64,000 nucleotides of DNA from Streptomyces sp. NBC_00335 (GTDB lineage Bacteria; Actinomycetota; Actinomycetes; Streptomycetales; Streptomycetaceae). The notes below the pieces were generated by a model. That model was not told where the DNA came from and searched no databases. It saw only the letters and a program-made list of their open reading frames with translations. The stretch's first letter is position 1. The number at the start of each line of letters is the position of its first letter. The translations under genes and the position numbers were made by a program. Shown here in pieces: positions 39,906-47,822 of the stretch. The DNA is taken from the NCBI RefSeq assembly GCF_036127095.1, contig NZ_CP108006.1, positions 5,323,501-5,387,500 of the forward strand, given 5' to 3'.

Positions 39906-40080
39906 TGGGTCTGAGCGTGCGGGCCCGTGGGGCGGGGGCTGGATTTGGCTGGTGTCGCTCTGAGCGTGCGGGCCGGTGGGGCGGGGGCTGGATTTGGCCG
40001 GTGTGGGTCTGAGCGTGCGGGCCCGTGGGGAGGGGCTGGATTTGGCTGGCGTCGGTCTGCGTGTGCGGGCCGGTGGGGTT
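39890..40080 (+). repeat. 49-bp tandem repeat, four copies
   Basis: Units begin CTGGATTTGGC at 39890, 39939, 39988 and 40036 (periods 49, 49, 48). Each continues with a GGTGT-G-GGTCTGAGCGTGCGGGCC-like core and a G-rich end. They differ at a few positions (C/T, G/C alternation between odd and even units). With copy 2 of the dispersed repeat they fill the 438-nt gap before the toxin-antitoxin genes; no gene is seen there. Confidence 0.8.
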
Positions 40081-40128
40081 GAAGGGTGCCGAGGCCGGTA
40101 ATTCGGGGCAGCGTCGGGCCGAGCTGGC

Positions 40129-40134
40129 TAGCAT
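40129..40134 (+). promoter_or_regulatory. -10 hexamer TAGCAT before the antitoxin gene
   Basis: TAGCAT ends 6 nt before the ATG at 40141; predicted leaderless. Confidence 0.45.
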
Positions 40135-40140
40135 CCGGGG

Positions 40141-40344
40141 ATGGAAGAGCAGTTGATCATCGTCATGGCCGATGCCGAGCGGGCGGAGTTGGCCGATCTC
40201 GCCGATGCCACCGGGCAGAGCGTCGAGGAGGCCGTGCTGGCCGCCGTGCGGGGATGGGTGCGGGGGGAGCGGGAGCGGGCCGGGGGCGAGGCCTTGCGGC
40301 TGGCCGGGCGGCATGCCGGGTTGCTGAGGAGGCTCGGGGAATGA
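40141..40344 (+). CDS. Putative antitoxin of a Doc-type toxin-antitoxin pair (67 aa)
   Basis: A short protein with a ribbon-helix-helix-like start (QLIIVMADAERAELADLADATGQSVEEAVLAAV) followed by a basic helical tail (GWVRGERERAGGEAL...AGLLRRLGE). This is the form of antitoxins that bind their own operator and wrap the toxin with the tail. The stop overlaps the toxin ATG (ATGA), the tight coupling usual in such pairs. Identity as an antitoxin rests on that position and size; it is not Phd itself by sequence. Confidence 0.75.
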   Translation: MEEQLIIVMADAERAELADLADATGQSVEEAVLAAVRGWVRGERERAGGEALRLAGRHAGLLRRLGE

Positions 40345-40748
40345 GCACCGGGAACATGACGCGGCACCTGACCCTCTCAGAGGTTCTCGACCTCGCGCGG
40401 CACGCCTGCCTCGCCCAGGACCAGCCCGTCGAGCTGCGCGCCCCCGGGCTGCTGGAGTCCGCGGTGCACCGGCCGCGGGCCCGGATGTTCGGGACCTCGG
40501 CGTACGAGGACACCTACGAGCAGGCGGCCGCCCTGCTGCACGGGATCGCGACGAACCACCCCCTCGTCGACGGGAACAAGCGCACCGCCTGGCTCGCCGC
40601 TGCCACCTTCCTCGCCCTCAACCGAGTCGATCTCGGTGACGCCGATGAGGATGCCGCGTACGGCCTGGTCATCGACGTGGCGGCGGGGAACGAGGAGGAC
40701 ATCGGGCGGATCGCGGAGCGGCTGCGCGCGCTCGCCCGGCGAATGTGA
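40341..40748 (+). CDS. doc: Doc/Fic-family toxin (death-on-curing type)
   Basis: Doc proteins of phage P1 type phosphorylate elongation factor Tu and stop translation. The 135 residues contain the Fic/Doc motif HPLVDGNKR (His at residue 73), one residue class different from the commoner HPFxDGNKR, with the preceding LLESAVHRP helix and the following TAWLAAATFLALN helix typical of Doc. Length and order antitoxin-toxin match the Phd-Doc arrangement. The pair lies between a tandem-repeat field and a helicase gene, and I do not recall it in the S. coelicolor order, so it is probably an acquired unit. Confidence 0.88.
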   Translation: MSTGNMTRHLTLSEVLDLARHACLAQDQPVELRAPGLLESAVHRPRARMFGTSAYEDTYEQAAALLHGIATNHPLVDGNKRTAWLAAATFLALNRVDLGDADEDAAYGLVIDVAAGNEEDIGRIAERLRALARRM

Positions 40749-40920
40749 CGCTCGCCGCACGCGCCGAGGTCACGGGCCTGTCCCTCCGCGAGGGGCGGGC
40801 CCGGGCCGGTAAGGTGGCCCGGTTGTCCTACGTACGACTGCCCGTACCGCTGGCCGTACCGATGCCCGGAATGCACGCCGCCCGGAACGGATACGCCGCC
40901 GAGAGCCCGAACCGGAGACC

Positions 40921-42705
40921 GTGACTACTACCGCCTCCCACCACCTCTCACCCGCCTTCCCCGGCCGCGCGCCGTGGGGTACCGCCAGCGCCCTGCGAGC
41001 TTGGCAGCAGGGTGCGCTGGACCGGTACCTGGAGACCCAGCCGCGCGACTTCCTCGCCGTCGCCACCCCCGGCGCCGGAAAGACCACCTTCGCCCTGACG
41101 CTCGCGTCCTGGCTGCTGCACCACCACGTGGTGCAGCAGGTGACCGTCGTCGCGCCGACCGAGCACCTGAAGAAGCAGTGGGCGGAAGCGGCCGCCCGGA
41201 TAGGGATCCGGCTGGATCCTGATTACTCCGCGGGGCCGCTCAGCAAGGATTACCACGGGGTCGCCGTCACGTACGCGGGTGTGGGCGTGCGCCCGATGCT
41301 GCACCGCAACCGGTGCGAGCAGCGCAAGACCCTGGTGATCCTGGACGAGATCCACCACGCCGGTGACTCGAAGTCCTGGGGCGAGGCCTGCCTGGAGGCG
41401 TTCGATCCGGCGACCCGGCGGCTCGCCCTCACCGGTACGCCTTTCCGGTCCGATACGAATCCCATTCCTTTCGTGGCTTATGAGGAAGGGAACGACGGGA
41501 TTCGGCGGTCCTCCGCCGATTACACGTACGGCTACGGGAACGCCCTCGGCGACGGGGTCGTGCGGCCCGTCATCTTCCTTTCCTACAGCGGCAACATGCG
41601 CTGGCGCACCAAGGCGGGCGACGAGATCGCCGCGCGCCTCGGCGAGCCGATGACCAAGGACGCCATCTCGCAGGCCTGGCGTACGGCGCTCGACGCGCGC
41701 GGCGACTGGATGCCGAACGTGCTGCGCGCCGCCGACCAGCGGCTGACCGAGGTCAGGAAGGGCATCCCGGACGCGGGCGGGCTGGTCATCGCCGCAGACC
41801 AGGACTCCGCGCGCGCGTACGCCAAGCTGATCCGGGAGATCACGGGGAGCAAGGCCACCGTCGTACTGTCCGACGACACCGGGGCCTCGAAGCGGATCGA
41901 CGAGTTCGCCGCGAGCAACGACCGCTGGATGGTCGCCGTCCGCATGGTGTCCGAGGGCGTCGACGTACCGCGCCTCGCGGTCGGCGTGTACGCCACCACC
42001 ATCTCGACCCCCCTGTTCTTCGCGCAGGCCGTCGGGCGCTTCGTGCGCTCGCGCCGGCGCGGCGAGACGGCCTCGGTGTTCCTGCCGACCATTCCCTACC
42101 TGCTGGGCTTCGCCAACGAGATGGAAGTCGAGCGCGACCACGTCCTCGACAAGCCGAAGAAGCAGGGCGAGGAAGACCCGTACGCCGACTCCGAGAAGGA
42201 GATGGAGGAGGCGAACAAGCAGGAGGACGAGGACACCGGCGACGAGGAGCAGATGTCCTTCGAGGCGCTGGAGTCCGACGCCGTCTTCGACCGGGTGCTG
42301 TACGACGGCGCCGAGTTCGGCATGCAGGCGCACCCGGGGAGCGAGGAGGAGCAGGACTACCTCGGCATCCCGGGACTGCTCGAACCCGACCAGGTGCAGA
42401 TGCTGCTCCAGAAGCGGCAGTCGCGGCAGATCGCGCACAGCAAGCGCAAGCCGGACTCGGAGGCGGACCTGCTGGAGCTGCCGGCCGACCGGCGGCCCGT
42501 GGTCTCGCACAAGGAACTGCTGGAGCTGAGGAAGTCGCTGAACACGATGGTGGGCGCGTACGTCCACCAGAGCGGCAAACCGCACGGCGTGCTCCACACC
42601 GAACTGCGCCGCGTGTGCGGCGGACCGCCGAGCGCGGAAGCCACGGCGGGACAGCTGCGCGAGCGAATCAAGAAGGTCCAGGAGTGGGCCACCCGGATGC
42701 GGTGA
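40921..42705 (+). CDS. SF2 DEAD/DEAH-box helicase
   Basis: The 594-residue ATP-dependent helicase shows WQQGALDRYL (Q-like motif), Walker A ATPGAGKTTFAL, the DEIHH box, motif III TGTPFRSD, and C-terminal motifs GLVIAADQD, SEGVDVPRL and QAVGRFVRSRR. Between about residues 395 and 460 lies a very acidic insert (EEDPYADSEKEMEEANKQEDEDTGDEE in pieces), then a basic C-terminus. The fold resembles XPB/ComFA-type DNA helicases. The role is probably repair or recombination, but no partner gene is nearby. The start is GTG at 40921. Confidence 0.9.
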   Translation: MTTTASHHLSPAFPGRAPWGTASALRAWQQGALDRYLETQPRDFLAVATPGAGKTTFALTLASWLLHHHVVQQVTVVAPTEHLKKQWAEAAARIGIRLDPDYSAGPLSKDYHGVAVTYAGVGVRPMLHRNRCEQRKTLVILDEIHHAGDSKSWGEACLEAFDPATRRLALTGTPFRSDTNPIPFVAYEEGNDGIRRSSADYTYGYGNALGDGVVRPVIFLSYSGNMRWRTKAGDEIAARLGEPMTKDAISQAWRTALDARGDWMPNVLRAADQRLTEVRKGIPDAGGLVIAADQDSARAYAKLIREITGSKATVVLSDDTGASKRIDEFAASNDRWMVAVRMVSEGVDVPRLAVGVYATTISTPLFFAQAVGRFVRSRRRGETASVFLPTIPYLLGFANEMEVERDHVLDKPKKQGEEDPYADSEKEMEEANKQEDEDTGDEEQMSFEALESDAVFDRVLYDGAEFGMQAHPGSEEEQDYLGIPGLLEPDQVQMLLQKRQSRQIAHSKRKPDSEADLLELPADRRPVVSHKELLELRKSLNTMVGAYVHQSGKPHGVLHTELRRVCGGPPSAEATAGQLRERIKKVQEWATRMR

Positions 42706-43108
42706 TTTCCTACGGAATCCGGCGCGGGGGGCGGGGGAGTTTTGTACGGTTCCCGCCCGCCCGGGCCACCGTAGCGGTGTCGACGCACCCGTGGTGGGAG
42801 GCCCCGAGAGGTCGTCCGGGGCCGTGCTCGGACATGAGCGGCCGTCAGGGCCCGAAGGTCACGAATTGACAGCGATGCGCGTTTTCAACCGGCATAAAAC
42901 GGCAGTAGGCGCCCGGATTCTGGACGAGCTCTTCCGCTGAGCGAACCTGCTCGCTACTGTCCCCGCATCGAACGCCCCGTGGCAGCGCCGCCGCGGGAGC
43001 GCAGCCGGTGCCATGGCCGCTACCGGCGGCCTCTCCGTGCGTCGCCGAGGGACCGGCGGCGCTATCCCCAGAGAGTCACCGCCGCCCACCGAAAGAGGGA
43101 GAGGCGTC
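42706..43108. other. 403-nt intergenic region before the IclR gene
   Basis: It includes a TTGACA at 42866-42871, the best -35 in the region, but no well-spaced -10 (TAAAAC is 23 nt on). A 21-codon ORF at 42875 lacks a ribosome site. No terminator for the helicase gene and no RNA gene is evident. The stretch 42860-42920 is noticeably less G/C-rich than its surroundings. Confidence 0.4.
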
Positions 43109-43750
43109 GTGACCGCGGAAACCTCCCAGACTCTCGACCGAGGACTCCGAGTTCTCAAACTGCTCGCCGACACCGACCACGGTCTGACCGTCACCGAGCT
43201 CTCCAACCGCCTCGGTGTGAACCGCACCGTGGTCTACCGCCTCCTGGCCACCCTCGAACAGCACGCCCTGGTCCGCCGCGACCTCGGCGGCCGCGCCCGC
43301 GTCGGGCTCGGAGTGCTGCGCCTGGGCCGCCAGGTGCACCCGCTCGTGCGCGAGGCGGCGCTGCCCGCGCTGCGCTCCCTCGCCGAGGACATAGGCGCCA
43401 CCGCGCACCTGACCCTCGTGGACGGAACCGAAGCGCTCGCCGTGGCGGTCGTCGAGCCGACCTGGACCGACTACCACGTGGCCTACCGGCCCGGCTTCCG
43501 CCATCCGCTGGACCGCGGGGCAGCCGGCCGGGCCATCCTGGCCGCCCGCCAGGGCACGCTCATCGAGCCCGGGTACACGCTCACCCACGGAGAGCTCGAA
43601 GCGGGCGCCAGCGGCGCCGCAGCGCCGCTGGTGGGCATCACCGGGCTGGAGGGCAGCGTCGGCGTCGTCATGCTGGCCGACGCCGTGCCCGAGCGGGTCG
43701 GCCCGCGCGTGGTGGACGCCGCCCGCGAGGTGGCCGACGCCCTGCGCTGA
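43109..43750 (+). CDS. IclR-family transcriptional regulator
   Basis: The 213-residue protein has an N-terminal winged helix (TLDRGLRVLKLLADTDHGLTV, then LSNRLGVNRTVVYRLLATLEQH) and a C-terminal GAF-like effector domain (HLTLVDGTEALAVAVVEP, HPLDRGAAGRAILAA). IclR proteins usually repress or activate catabolic genes on binding a carboxylate-type ligand. The usual C-terminal ligand segment is shorter than average for the family. GAGGGAGAGG precedes the GTG at 43109. Targets are not evident, since the neighbours are a helicase and a protease. Confidence 0.9.
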   Translation: MTAETSQTLDRGLRVLKLLADTDHGLTVTELSNRLGVNRTVVYRLLATLEQHALVRRDLGGRARVGLGVLRLGRQVHPLVREAALPALRSLAEDIGATAHLTLVDGTEALAVAVVEPTWTDYHVAYRPGFRHPLDRGAAGRAILAARQGTLIEPGYTLTHGELEAGASGAAAPLVGITGLEGSVGVVMLADAVPERVGPRVVDAAREVADALR

Positions 43751-43841
43751 GCCGCGCAGCCGCACGCGCAGCACATCCGGACACCGAGCCGCGCCCCCCA
43801 CCGCCGGGGGCGCGGCTCGACCCGTTCGGGGGCACCCGCGC

Positions 43842-43847
43842 TAGATT
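43842..43847 (+). promoter_or_regulatory. -10 hexamer TAGATT before the Lon-like protease gene
   Basis: TAGATT ends 6 nt before the GTG at 43854; predicted leaderless. Confidence 0.45.
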
Positions 43848-43853
43848 GGCCCG

Positions 43854-44651
43854 GTGCTCTCTCGCCTCACACGCCTGCCGCGTCCCGCCGCCCTCGCCGT
43901 CTGCGCCGTGCCCGTGCTCGCGCTGCTCGCCGTCGCGGCCCTCGCACCGCTGCCCTTCGTGATCGCGCAGCCGGGCCTCACGGCCGACGTGCTCGGCTCC
44001 CGTGACGGCAAGCAGGTCATCTCCATCACCGGGGCCCCCACCCGCGAGACCACCGGCCAGCTGCGGATGACCACGATCCAGGCCACCGGACCCTCCACCA
44101 CCGTCACCCTCCCCGAGCTGGTCGGCGACTGGTTCGACACCGCCCGGGCGGTCATGCCCAGGGAGTCGGTGTACCCCTCGGGCGGAAGCGACAAGGAGAT
44201 CGAGGAGCACAACCTGGAGGAGATGACCAAGTCGCAGTCGACGGCCTCCGCGGCCGCCCTCGGCTACCTCCACAAGGACCCCAATGACGTGAAGGTCGAG
44301 CTGAACCTCGCCGACGTCGGCGGTCCGAGCGCCGGACTGCTCTTCTCCCTCGGCATCGTCGACAAGCTCGACGGGAACGGCAGCGGCGGCGATCTCACCG
44401 GCGGCAGCACCATCGCCGGTACGGGCACCATCACCGCGGCCGGCGAAGTCGGCGCGGTCGGCGGCGTGGCCCTGAAGACCCAGGCCGCGCGGCGCGACGG
44501 GGCGAGCGTGTTCCTCGTACCGGCGGCGGAGTGCTCGGACGCCGAGTCCGAACTCCCCAAGGGGCTCCGGCTGGTCCCCGTCACCTCGCTGACGGATGCG
44601 GTGAACGCTCTGCGGGCTCTGCAGAAGGGCGAACCGGCTCCGTCCTGCTGA
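43854..44651 (+). CDS. Membrane-anchored Lon-like serine protease (S16 domain, YlbL type without PDZ)
   Basis: An N-terminal anchor helix (about residues 13-34) is followed by a 90-residue region and then the S16 Lon proteolytic domain with the Ser-Lys dyad S159 (DVGGPSAGLLFSLGIVD) and K208 (VGGVALKTQAA). B. subtilis YlbL and its usual relatives have a PDZ domain before the S16 domain; at 265 residues this protein is too short and shows none. The active site would face outside the cytoplasm. The last 71 bases overlap the end of the convergent MFS gene. Confidence 0.85.
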   Translation: MLSRLTRLPRPAALAVCAVPVLALLAVAALAPLPFVIAQPGLTADVLGSRDGKQVISITGAPTRETTGQLRMTTIQATGPSTTVTLPELVGDWFDTARAVMPRESVYPSGGSDKEIEEHNLEEMTKSQSTASAAALGYLHKDPNDVKVELNLADVGGPSAGLLFSLGIVDKLDGNGSGGDLTGGSTIAGTGTITAAGEVGAVGGVALKTQAARRDGASVFLVPAAECSDAESELPKGLRLVPVTSLTDAVNALRALQKGEPAPSC

Positions 44652-45876
44652 GCCGGGAGGCCGCCTCCATGCTCCGCCAGGAGGGGAACACCAGCGGCGA
44701 GAGCGTGACGAGGAAGTAGGTCCCGCCGAACACCAGCAGCGCCTTCGTCACCCCGAAGCCGTCGACCAGCAGCCCCGCGGCCAGCCCGCCCAGCGGCATC
44801 GTCAGCTCACAGCCGGCCGTGGTCACGCCGGCGACCCGGCTGCGCAGGGCGTCGGGCACCTTCTCCATCATCACGGTGGTCAGGATCGGGTTGAGCACGC
44901 CCGCGCCCAGCCCCGACAGGGCCATCGTCACCGCGAGCGGCAGCGGGGTGTCGGTGAAGGCGGCGACCACGTAGCGCGGGGCTCCGCACAGCAGGAACGC
45001 CGCGGCGAATACGGCCCTACGGGGGAACCGCTCGCCCCAGGCTCCGTAGAGCAGGGCGCCCAGCAGCGCGAACCCGCCGAAGAGGGCGATCATCAGTCCG
45101 AGCGCGGTGGGTCCGCCGAGGGCTTCGAGGCCGTGCACGGGCAGCAGGACCGAGGACCAGCCCTGGTCTATGCCGTTGGTCATCATCACCATCACCGTGA
45201 TGCCCAGCAGCAGCCTGGCCCGGGTCAGGAACCGCCAGCCTTCGGCGAGTTCGGCCCGGTAGCCCGCCAACGACACCTTCCCGGCGGCGCGCTGCGGCTC
45301 GGCGGCCGGTATCCCGCGCAGGAACACGGCGACCAGCAGCGCGGAGGCGCCGAAGGTGGCCGCGTCGAGGAGCAGCACCGACCCGGCGCCGATCGTGGCG
45401 ATCAGTACGCCGGCCAGTGCGGCCCCGATCATGCGGGCTCCGCGCGAGACGGCGTCGTAGAGGCTGGCGGCGCGGGCGATGGTGGTGCCGGCGTGCTCGG
45501 CGAGATGGGGGAGCAGGACGTAGCGCGCGGTCAGTCCGGGGGTGTGCACGAGGCCGCAGACGGCCATCAGTGCGCACAGCATCCAGAACTCCAGCAGCCC
45601 GGTGTGGTGCAGCAGCGGTATCGCGGCCACGGCCAGCCCGCAGATCAGGTCGGAGACGGCGGAGACCCGGCGGCGGCCGATCCGGTCGATGACCGGGCCC
45701 CCGACCAGGGCGGCGATCGCGACGGGCAGGGTGGCGCAGAAGGCGACGATCCCGGCCCGGCCGGCGCTGCCCGTGGTCTGGAGCACGAACCACGGCACTC
45801 CGATCAGGGTCAGCGAACTCCCGGCTATCGAGATGGTGTTGGCGAGCAGGACGGCGGTGAAGGGGACACGGCTCAC
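44581..45876 (-). CDS. MFS transporter of an ArsR-controlled unit
   Basis: The 431-residue MFS protein belongs by look to the macrolide/enterobactin-exporter type (MFS_3): SLTLIGVPWFVLQTTGSAG at helix 1, GGPVIDRIGRRRVSAVSDL as motif A, and 12 hydrophobic segments. The GTG start at 45876 overlaps the stop of the small upstream gene (GTGA), and the ArsR gene lies before that, so the three form one operon. The substrate is unknown; regulators of this ArsR subtype often control drug-type exporters. The C-terminal 23 codons overlap the Lon-like gene tail to tail. Confidence 0.9.
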   Translation of the reverse strand: MSRVPFTAVLLANTISIAGSSLTLIGVPWFVLQTTGSAGRAGIVAFCATLPVAIAALVGGPVIDRIGRRRVSAVSDLICGLAVAAIPLLHHTGLLEFWMLCALMAVCGLVHTPGLTARYVLLPHLAEHAGTTIARAASLYDAVSRGARMIGAALAGVLIATIGAGSVLLLDAATFGASALLVAVFLRGIPAAEPQRAAGKVSLAGYRAELAEGWRFLTRARLLLGITVMVMMTNGIDQGWSSVLLPVHGLEALGGPTALGLMIALFGGFALLGALLYGAWGERFPRRAVFAAAFLLCGAPRYVVAAFTDTPLPLAVTMALSGLGAGVLNPILTTVMMEKVPDALRSRVAGVTTAGCELTMPLGGLAAGLLVDGFGVTKALLVFGGTYFLVTLSPLVFPSWRSMEAASRLSRTEPVRPSAEPAERSPHPSAR

Positions 45877-46127
45877 GCGATGCCGCCGTGCGGGCGGGAG
45901 ATCCGGGTGTTGCGGGTGATGCGTGCGTGCAGGTGCGCGGGCTGGATCAGGCGGATGCCGAGCGCGATCAGGGTCTCGCCGAGCTGGTTGCGCAGGGCGG
46001 GGGCGCGCAGGCGGGGAACGGGGGAGACCGGCGGCGCGGCCGCCCGCGCGCGGCGCCAGGCGGCGGCCTCGGCGGTGCGGGTGGCGTGGGTCTCGGCATG
46101 GATGTGGGCATGGCTGAAGGCGTGCAC
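45873..46127 (-). CDS. Small Arg/His-rich protein between ArsR and MFS genes (84 aa)
   Basis: No family is recognised with certainty. The N-terminus is His/Ala-rich (MHAFSHAHIHAETHATR), the middle Ala/Arg-rich, and a short amphipathic segment (LGETLIALGIRLIQPA) precedes a basic tail. The overlap with the MFS start and the shared direction with arsR support a translated gene; short proteins in this position recur in streptomycetes as far as I recall. The His cluster could bind metal, but that is speculation. Confidence 0.55.
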   Translation of the reverse strand: MHAFSHAHIHAETHATRTAEAAAWRRARAAAPPVSPVPRLRAPALRNQLGETLIALGIRLIQPAHLHARITRNTRISRPHGGIA

Positions 46128-46164
46128 GGCAGGGCTCCTTCTGCGAAAGGGGTGGAGGCGCGGG

Positions 46165-46758
46165 CTACTTGGTGCGCACCGGGAAGGCGTGTGTGTGGAC
46201 GCGGACCGTCTCCGTGCCTTCCGAGGGCGGCAGATCGCGGTAGCTGTTGATCAGGTCGTGCATTTTGAGGACCAGCTCGTGGCTCTGCTCGGGGGTCAGC
46301 TGCAGCGAGAAGTCGCTGAGCTCGGAACTCCGCCGCCACTCCAGTGACCAGGTGTGCGCCTCGCCCAGCCAGGAGGACAGCTCCTGTTCGTGGATCTTCA
46401 CGATCTCCGCGAGGAAGACCTCCGCGGCACCGCGCGTGGCCGGGTCGGTGTCGTAGACCAGCGCCTCGTCGAAGATCGTGCCGTCCTGGGCCGGCCGCCA
46501 CCAGCGCTCACGGCCCTTGCCGTGCTCGGGGGCGTCCTCGACGAACCCGTACGCGGCGAGCTGGCGCAGGTGGTAGCTGGTGGCCCCGCTCGATTCCCCG
46601 AGCCGCTCCGCCAGCTGCGAGGCGGTGGCCGGCCCGTGCAGGCGCAGGTCGCCCAGGAGGCGGATGCGCAGCGGATGGGCCAGGCCGCGCAGGGAGTGGG
46701 CGTCGAGCTTGCGGAGCTGGGGCTCCGGATTCTGGGAATCGGCGTTCTTCTCGGGCAT
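46165..46758 (-). CDS. ArsR-type (HTH_20) transcriptional regulator
   Basis: The 197-residue repressor-type protein has the winged helix at about residues 22-95: SLRGLAHPLRIRLLGDLRLH, ATASQLAERLGESSGATSYHLRQLAAYG (recognition helix) and a wing ending ERWWRP. No metal-binding cysteines are seen, so it is not an arsenic sensor. The C-terminal 100 residues form a helical domain of the type found in drug-exporter regulators. A predicted leaderless promoter and a palindromic operator stand directly upstream, indicating autoregulation together with the downstream MFS gene. Confidence 0.9.
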   Translation of the reverse strand: MPEKNADSQNPEPQLRKLDAHSLRGLAHPLRIRLLGDLRLHGPATASQLAERLGESSGATSYHLRQLAAYGFVEDAPEHGKGRERWWRPAQDGTIFDEALVYDTDPATRGAAEVFLAEIVKIHEQELSSWLGEAHTWSLEWRRSSELSDFSLQLTPEQSHELVLKMHDLINSYRDLPPSEGTETVRVHTHAFPVRTK

Positions 46759-46764
46759 GCCTCA

Positions 46765-46793
46765 ACAGTAGAGTTGCAAAGAAGCCTATGCAA
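46765..46793 (-). promoter_or_regulatory. Promoter of the arsR-MFS operon
   Basis: On the minus strand TTGCAT (46793-46788), 17 nt, TACTGT (46770-46765), ending 6 nt before the ATG at 46758. Confidence 0.6.
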
Positions 46794-46820
46794 GGGTTTC
46801 TTTGCAACCACTTCTTTGCA
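46774..46820. promoter_or_regulatory. Operator of the ArsR-type regulator
   Basis: TTGCAAAGAA (46774-46783) and its exact complement TTCTTTGCAA (46798-46807) are inverted around 14 nt, and a third half-site TTCTTTGCA lies at 46812-46820. The arms flank the -35 element, so binding would block RNA polymerase. Confidence 0.75.
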
Positions 46821-46835
46821 TCCCCGCTCCGGCGC

Positions 46836-47822
46836 TCACTCCTCCTTGATGAACCCCTCCGCCACCAGCCAGTCCTTGGCCACCTCGTGCGGATCCTGCC
46901 CGTCCACGTCGACCAGGGCGTTGAGCCGCTGCGCCGTCTCCGTCGTCAGCCGCTTCGACAGGGGGTCCAGCAGGCCCGCGATCTGCGGGTACTTCTCCAG
47001 CGTCTTCGCGTGCAGCTCCGGCGCCGCGTTGTAGTTGGGGAAGAAGTGCCGGTCGTCGGCGAGGGTGTCCAGGTCCATGGCCTTGATCCGGCCGTCCGTG
47101 GTGAAGGCCTCGCCCAGCAGGCAGGAATCGGACTTCGAGACCTGGGTGTAGATGATTCCGGCGTCCATCTTCATGACGTTGCCCGCCGGGATCTTCATCC
47201 CGTACGCCTTCTCCATCCCCGGCAGCCCGTCCTCCCGCGAGGCGAACTCGTTCTCCACGCAGACCGTCACCGCCTTGGGGTCGCGCTGCGACAGCGCCGC
47301 CACGTCCGACATGGTCTTCAGCCCGTACTTGGCGTTGTTCTTCTTGCTGATGGCGAGCGTGTAGGTGTTGTTGAGCGTGGAGGGCGGCAGCCAGGCCACG
47401 CCGTTCTTCACGTCCGCGTCCCGCACCGCCTCCCACTGCGCGTAGGGGTCCGTGATCGGCTCGTCGTTGCCGAGGTAGGTGATCCACGCCGTGCCCGTGT
47501 ACTCGTACATGGCGTCCGCGTCGCCCTGGATGATCGCCTCGCGGGCGCTGATCGACCCGGGCAGGTTGGTGCGGTCCAGCACCTCCGCGCCGGCCGCCTT
47601 GAAGATCAGGCCGATCATCTGGCCGAGCACGATGTTCTCGCTGAAGTTCTTCGAGGTGACCGTGAGCGAGGCACCCTTGAGCGGCTGCCCCTGGCCCACC
47701 GAGCCGGGCAGGACGTCGTCCACCATCGGGGAACCGCTCTTGAGCCCGCAGCCCGCGAGCGCCAGCAGGGCCGCGCAGGCCGCCGATGCCGTCCGTACTG
47801 TCCTTGTGCCGAGCCTGTCCAT
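46836..47822 (-). CDS. Glycine betaine/choline ABC transporter, substrate-binding lipoprotein
   Basis: An exported lipoprotein (signal AACAALLALAGCG, lipobox LAGC) of the OpuAC/ProX type that captures quaternary amines outside the cell. The mature part shows LTVTSKNFSENIVLGQMIG, DAMYEYTGTAWITYLG and GLPGMEKAYGMKIPAG. Its ATG immediately follows the TAG of the permease gene (TAGATG). It is the last gene of the four-gene transporter operon. The role is osmoprotection or betaine supply. Confidence 0.93.
   Translation of the reverse strand: MDRLGTRTVRTASAACAALLALAGCGLKSGSPMVDDVLPGSVGQGQPLKGASLTVTSKNFSENIVLGQMIGLIFKAAGAEVLDRTNLPGSISAREAIIQGDADAMYEYTGTAWITYLGNDEPITDPYAQWEAVRDADVKNGVAWLPPSTLNNTYTLAISKKNNAKYGLKTMSDVAALSQRDPKAVTVCVENEFASREDGLPGMEKAYGMKIPAGNVMKMDAGIIYTQVSKSDSCLLGEAFTTDGRIKAMDLDTLADDRHFFPNYNAAPELHAKTLEKYPQIAGLLDPLSKRLTTETAQRLNALVDVDGQDPHEVAKDWLVAEGFIKEE

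Noticed and set aside
42875..42940. 21-codon ORF (MRVFNRHKTAV...) before the IclR gene
   Set aside because: No ribosome-binding site and no resemblance to known leader peptides.
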